Assembly (NCBI GenBank): GCA_937896105.1
Contig: CALBKR010000325.1
Span: 1 to 7,601 of the forward strand
Direction: 5' to 3'
DNA length: 7,601 nt
From: an uncultured Bacteroidales bacterium
GTDB lineage: Bacteria; Bacteroidota; Bacteroidia; Bacteroidales; Bacteroidaceae
Part shown: piece by piece, positions 6,606 through 7,601 of the stretch
Numbering within the stretch: the stretch's first letter is position 1
Layout: each line of letters opens with the position of its first letter
The notes under the pieces: generated by a model
Seen by the model: only the letters and a program-made list of their open reading frames with translations
Database searches by the model: none
What the model was told of the DNA's origin: nothing
Program-made: the position numbers and the translations under genes

Positions 6606-7601
6606 GATTGGACAACATAGATATATTCGGAGACCTCGATAAACCGTTGGTAATTGCCGGCCCCTGCAGTGCCGAGAGCGAAGAGCAGGTTATGCAGGTG
6701 GCATCGGAACTTGCAGCACGCGGTATTTCGTTTTTCAGAGCCGGTATCTGGAAACCGCGCACTCGCCCGGGTTGTTTTGAGGGTGTAGGAAAGGTCGGGT
6801 TGCCCTGGCTCTCAAGGGTGAAACGCGAATTGGGGTTGCACATAACGACCGAGGTTGCAACAGCCGAACACGTGGAGCAGGCTCTTGCTGCAGGTGTTGA
6901 CCTGTTGTGGGTGGGGGCTCGCACGACAACGAACCCGTTTGCCATACAGGATATTGCCGATGCCTTGCGTGGGTGTGATGTACCGGTGCTGGTGAAGAAC
7001 CCTGTAAACCCCGATATTGAGTTGTGGGTGGGTGCTCTTGAGCGTCTGAACAATGCCGGTATAACGCGCCTTGGAGCAATACATCGCGGCTTCTCATCGT
7101 ACGGCGAGAAGTGTTACCGCAACGCTCCGCAGTGGCAACTGCCCATTGAGCTGCGTCGCCGCTTGCCCGGTTTGCCGTTGTTTTGCGACCCGAGCCACAT
7201 TGCCGGTAAACGTGAGCTGATAATGTCACTATCGCAGCAGGCGATGGATTTGAATTTCGACGGTCTTATGATAGAGACCCATTGCACGCCGTATTGTGCC
7301 CTGAGCGATGCCCGCCAGCAGGTTACTCCCGATGAACTTTCTACAATACTCTCAAGGCTTGTGCATCGTGCTGCACCGGCCGATAGCGGTGAGTTCCAAA
7401 CTTACAGGGAACAGATAGATGAGATTGACAAGGAGCTGATGAGGCTGCTTGCGAAACGTATGGAGATATCAAGGGAGATTGGTGAACTCAAACGGGAGAA
7501 AGGTATGGTTGTCTTTCAACCCTATCGGTACAACGAGATTATGGAGCGTTATGTCAATTTTTGCTCCAATGGCAAACTCGAAGCCGATGCTGTGAGAGAG
7601 A
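6602..7601 (+). CDS. bifunctional DAHP synthase / chorismate mutase (3' end outside window)
   Basis: First enzyme of the shikimate pathway joined to the enzyme that commits chorismate to Phe and Tyr; cytoplasmic. 333 residues are visible, and the family is usually about 350-360. The DAHP synthase barrel (about 1-255), of the type related to KDO8P synthase, shows AGPCSAES (19-26, metal Cys22), KPRTRPG (51-57), GARTTTNPF (105-113), LVKNPVNPD (130-138), HRGFSS (161-166), DPSHIAGKRE (196-205) and GLMIETH (221-227). A linker leads to an AroQ-type chorismate mutase from about 265, with YREQIDEIDKELMRLLAKRM; R269, R286 and K297 match the E. coli R11, R28 and K39 positions. There is no N-terminal regulatory domain. 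In the Prevotella relative studied biochemically, the two domains depend on each other and prephenate inhibits. The start ATG overlaps the tatD stop (ATGA). The frame stays open to the window edge with no stop. Confidence 0.95.
   Translation, partial: MRLDNIDIFGDLDKPLVIAGPCSAESEEQVMQVASELAARGISFFRAGIWKPRTRPGCFEGVGKVGLPWLSRVKRELGLHITTEVATAEHVEQALAAGVDLLWVGARTTTNPFAIQDIADALRGCDVPVLVKNPVNPDIELWVGALERLNNAGITRLGAIHRGFSSYGEKCYRNAPQWQLPIELRRRLPGLPLFCDPSHIAGKRELIMSLSQQAMDLNFDGLMIETHCTPYCALSDARQQVTPDELSTILSRLVHRAAPADSGEFQTYREQIDEIDKELMRLLAKRMEISREIGELKREKGMVVFQPYRYNEIMERYVNFCSNGKLEADAVRE

Noticed and set aside
6517..7229. Long open frames on the minus strand opposite the DAHP synthase fusion (178 and 164 codons).
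   Set aside because: They lie wholly against a well-supported gene with family motifs, have Ser/Arg/Thr- or His/Arg-rich low-complexity composition and match nothing I know. Such frames arise from codon bias on the real strand.

Overview
The window is a stretch of Bacteroidales (Bacteroidota) chromosome made of housekeeping genes. The genus cannot be settled from the sequence; Bacteroides, Prevotella or Muribaculaceae relatives all fit. The lineage call rests on several things: a PorQ-type outer-membrane protein next to cmk and ispH; a TonB with the 'EMPEFPGG' motif typical of Bacteroidota; a DAHP synthase with a C-terminal chorismate mutase; an uncharacterised protein that I recognise only from Bacteroidales; and A-rich leaders without strong Shine-Dalgarno sites. 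I see no tRNA, rRNA, CRISPR array, insertion sequence, phage gene or defence gene.

Layout. Positions 1-3048 form a leftward gene string, read from right to left: porQ-like outer-membrane protein, cmk (cytidylate kinase), ispH (last step of the MEP isoprenoid pathway), then pfkA (phosphofructokinase), which is cut by the left edge of the window. cmk and ispH share one base (TAATG), and ispH and pfkA are one base apart. Positions 3049-3311 are an AT-rich divergent intergenic region that must hold the promoters for both directions. Rightward from 3312 comes a single tonB-like gene closed by a strong intrinsic terminator (4069-4101). A second rightward string starts only 18 bases later: a polyprenyl diphosphate synthase, an uncharacterised Bacteroidales protein, a TatD-family hydrolase, and a DAHP synthase/chorismate mutase fusion cut by the right edge. 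In this string the gaps are 10 bases, then an 8-base overlap, then a 4-base ATGA overlap, so it is very likely one transcript with coupled translation.

How the genes relate. IspH makes IPP and DMAPP, which the prenyl synthase on the other side of the tonB gene condenses, so the window holds an early and a late step of one pathway in two transcription units. PfkA (glycolysis) and DAHP synthase (which uses phosphoenolpyruvate) are core carbon metabolism. PorQ and TonB both belong to the cell envelope. The other neighbours share no obvious pathway.

Nothing here looks like an undescribed system. The points most worth a second look are the uncharacterised protein at 5105-5824, the terminator placed just before the prenyl synthase start, the acidic rather than proline-rich linker in TonB, and the placement of the aromatic-pathway fusion gene behind tatD.
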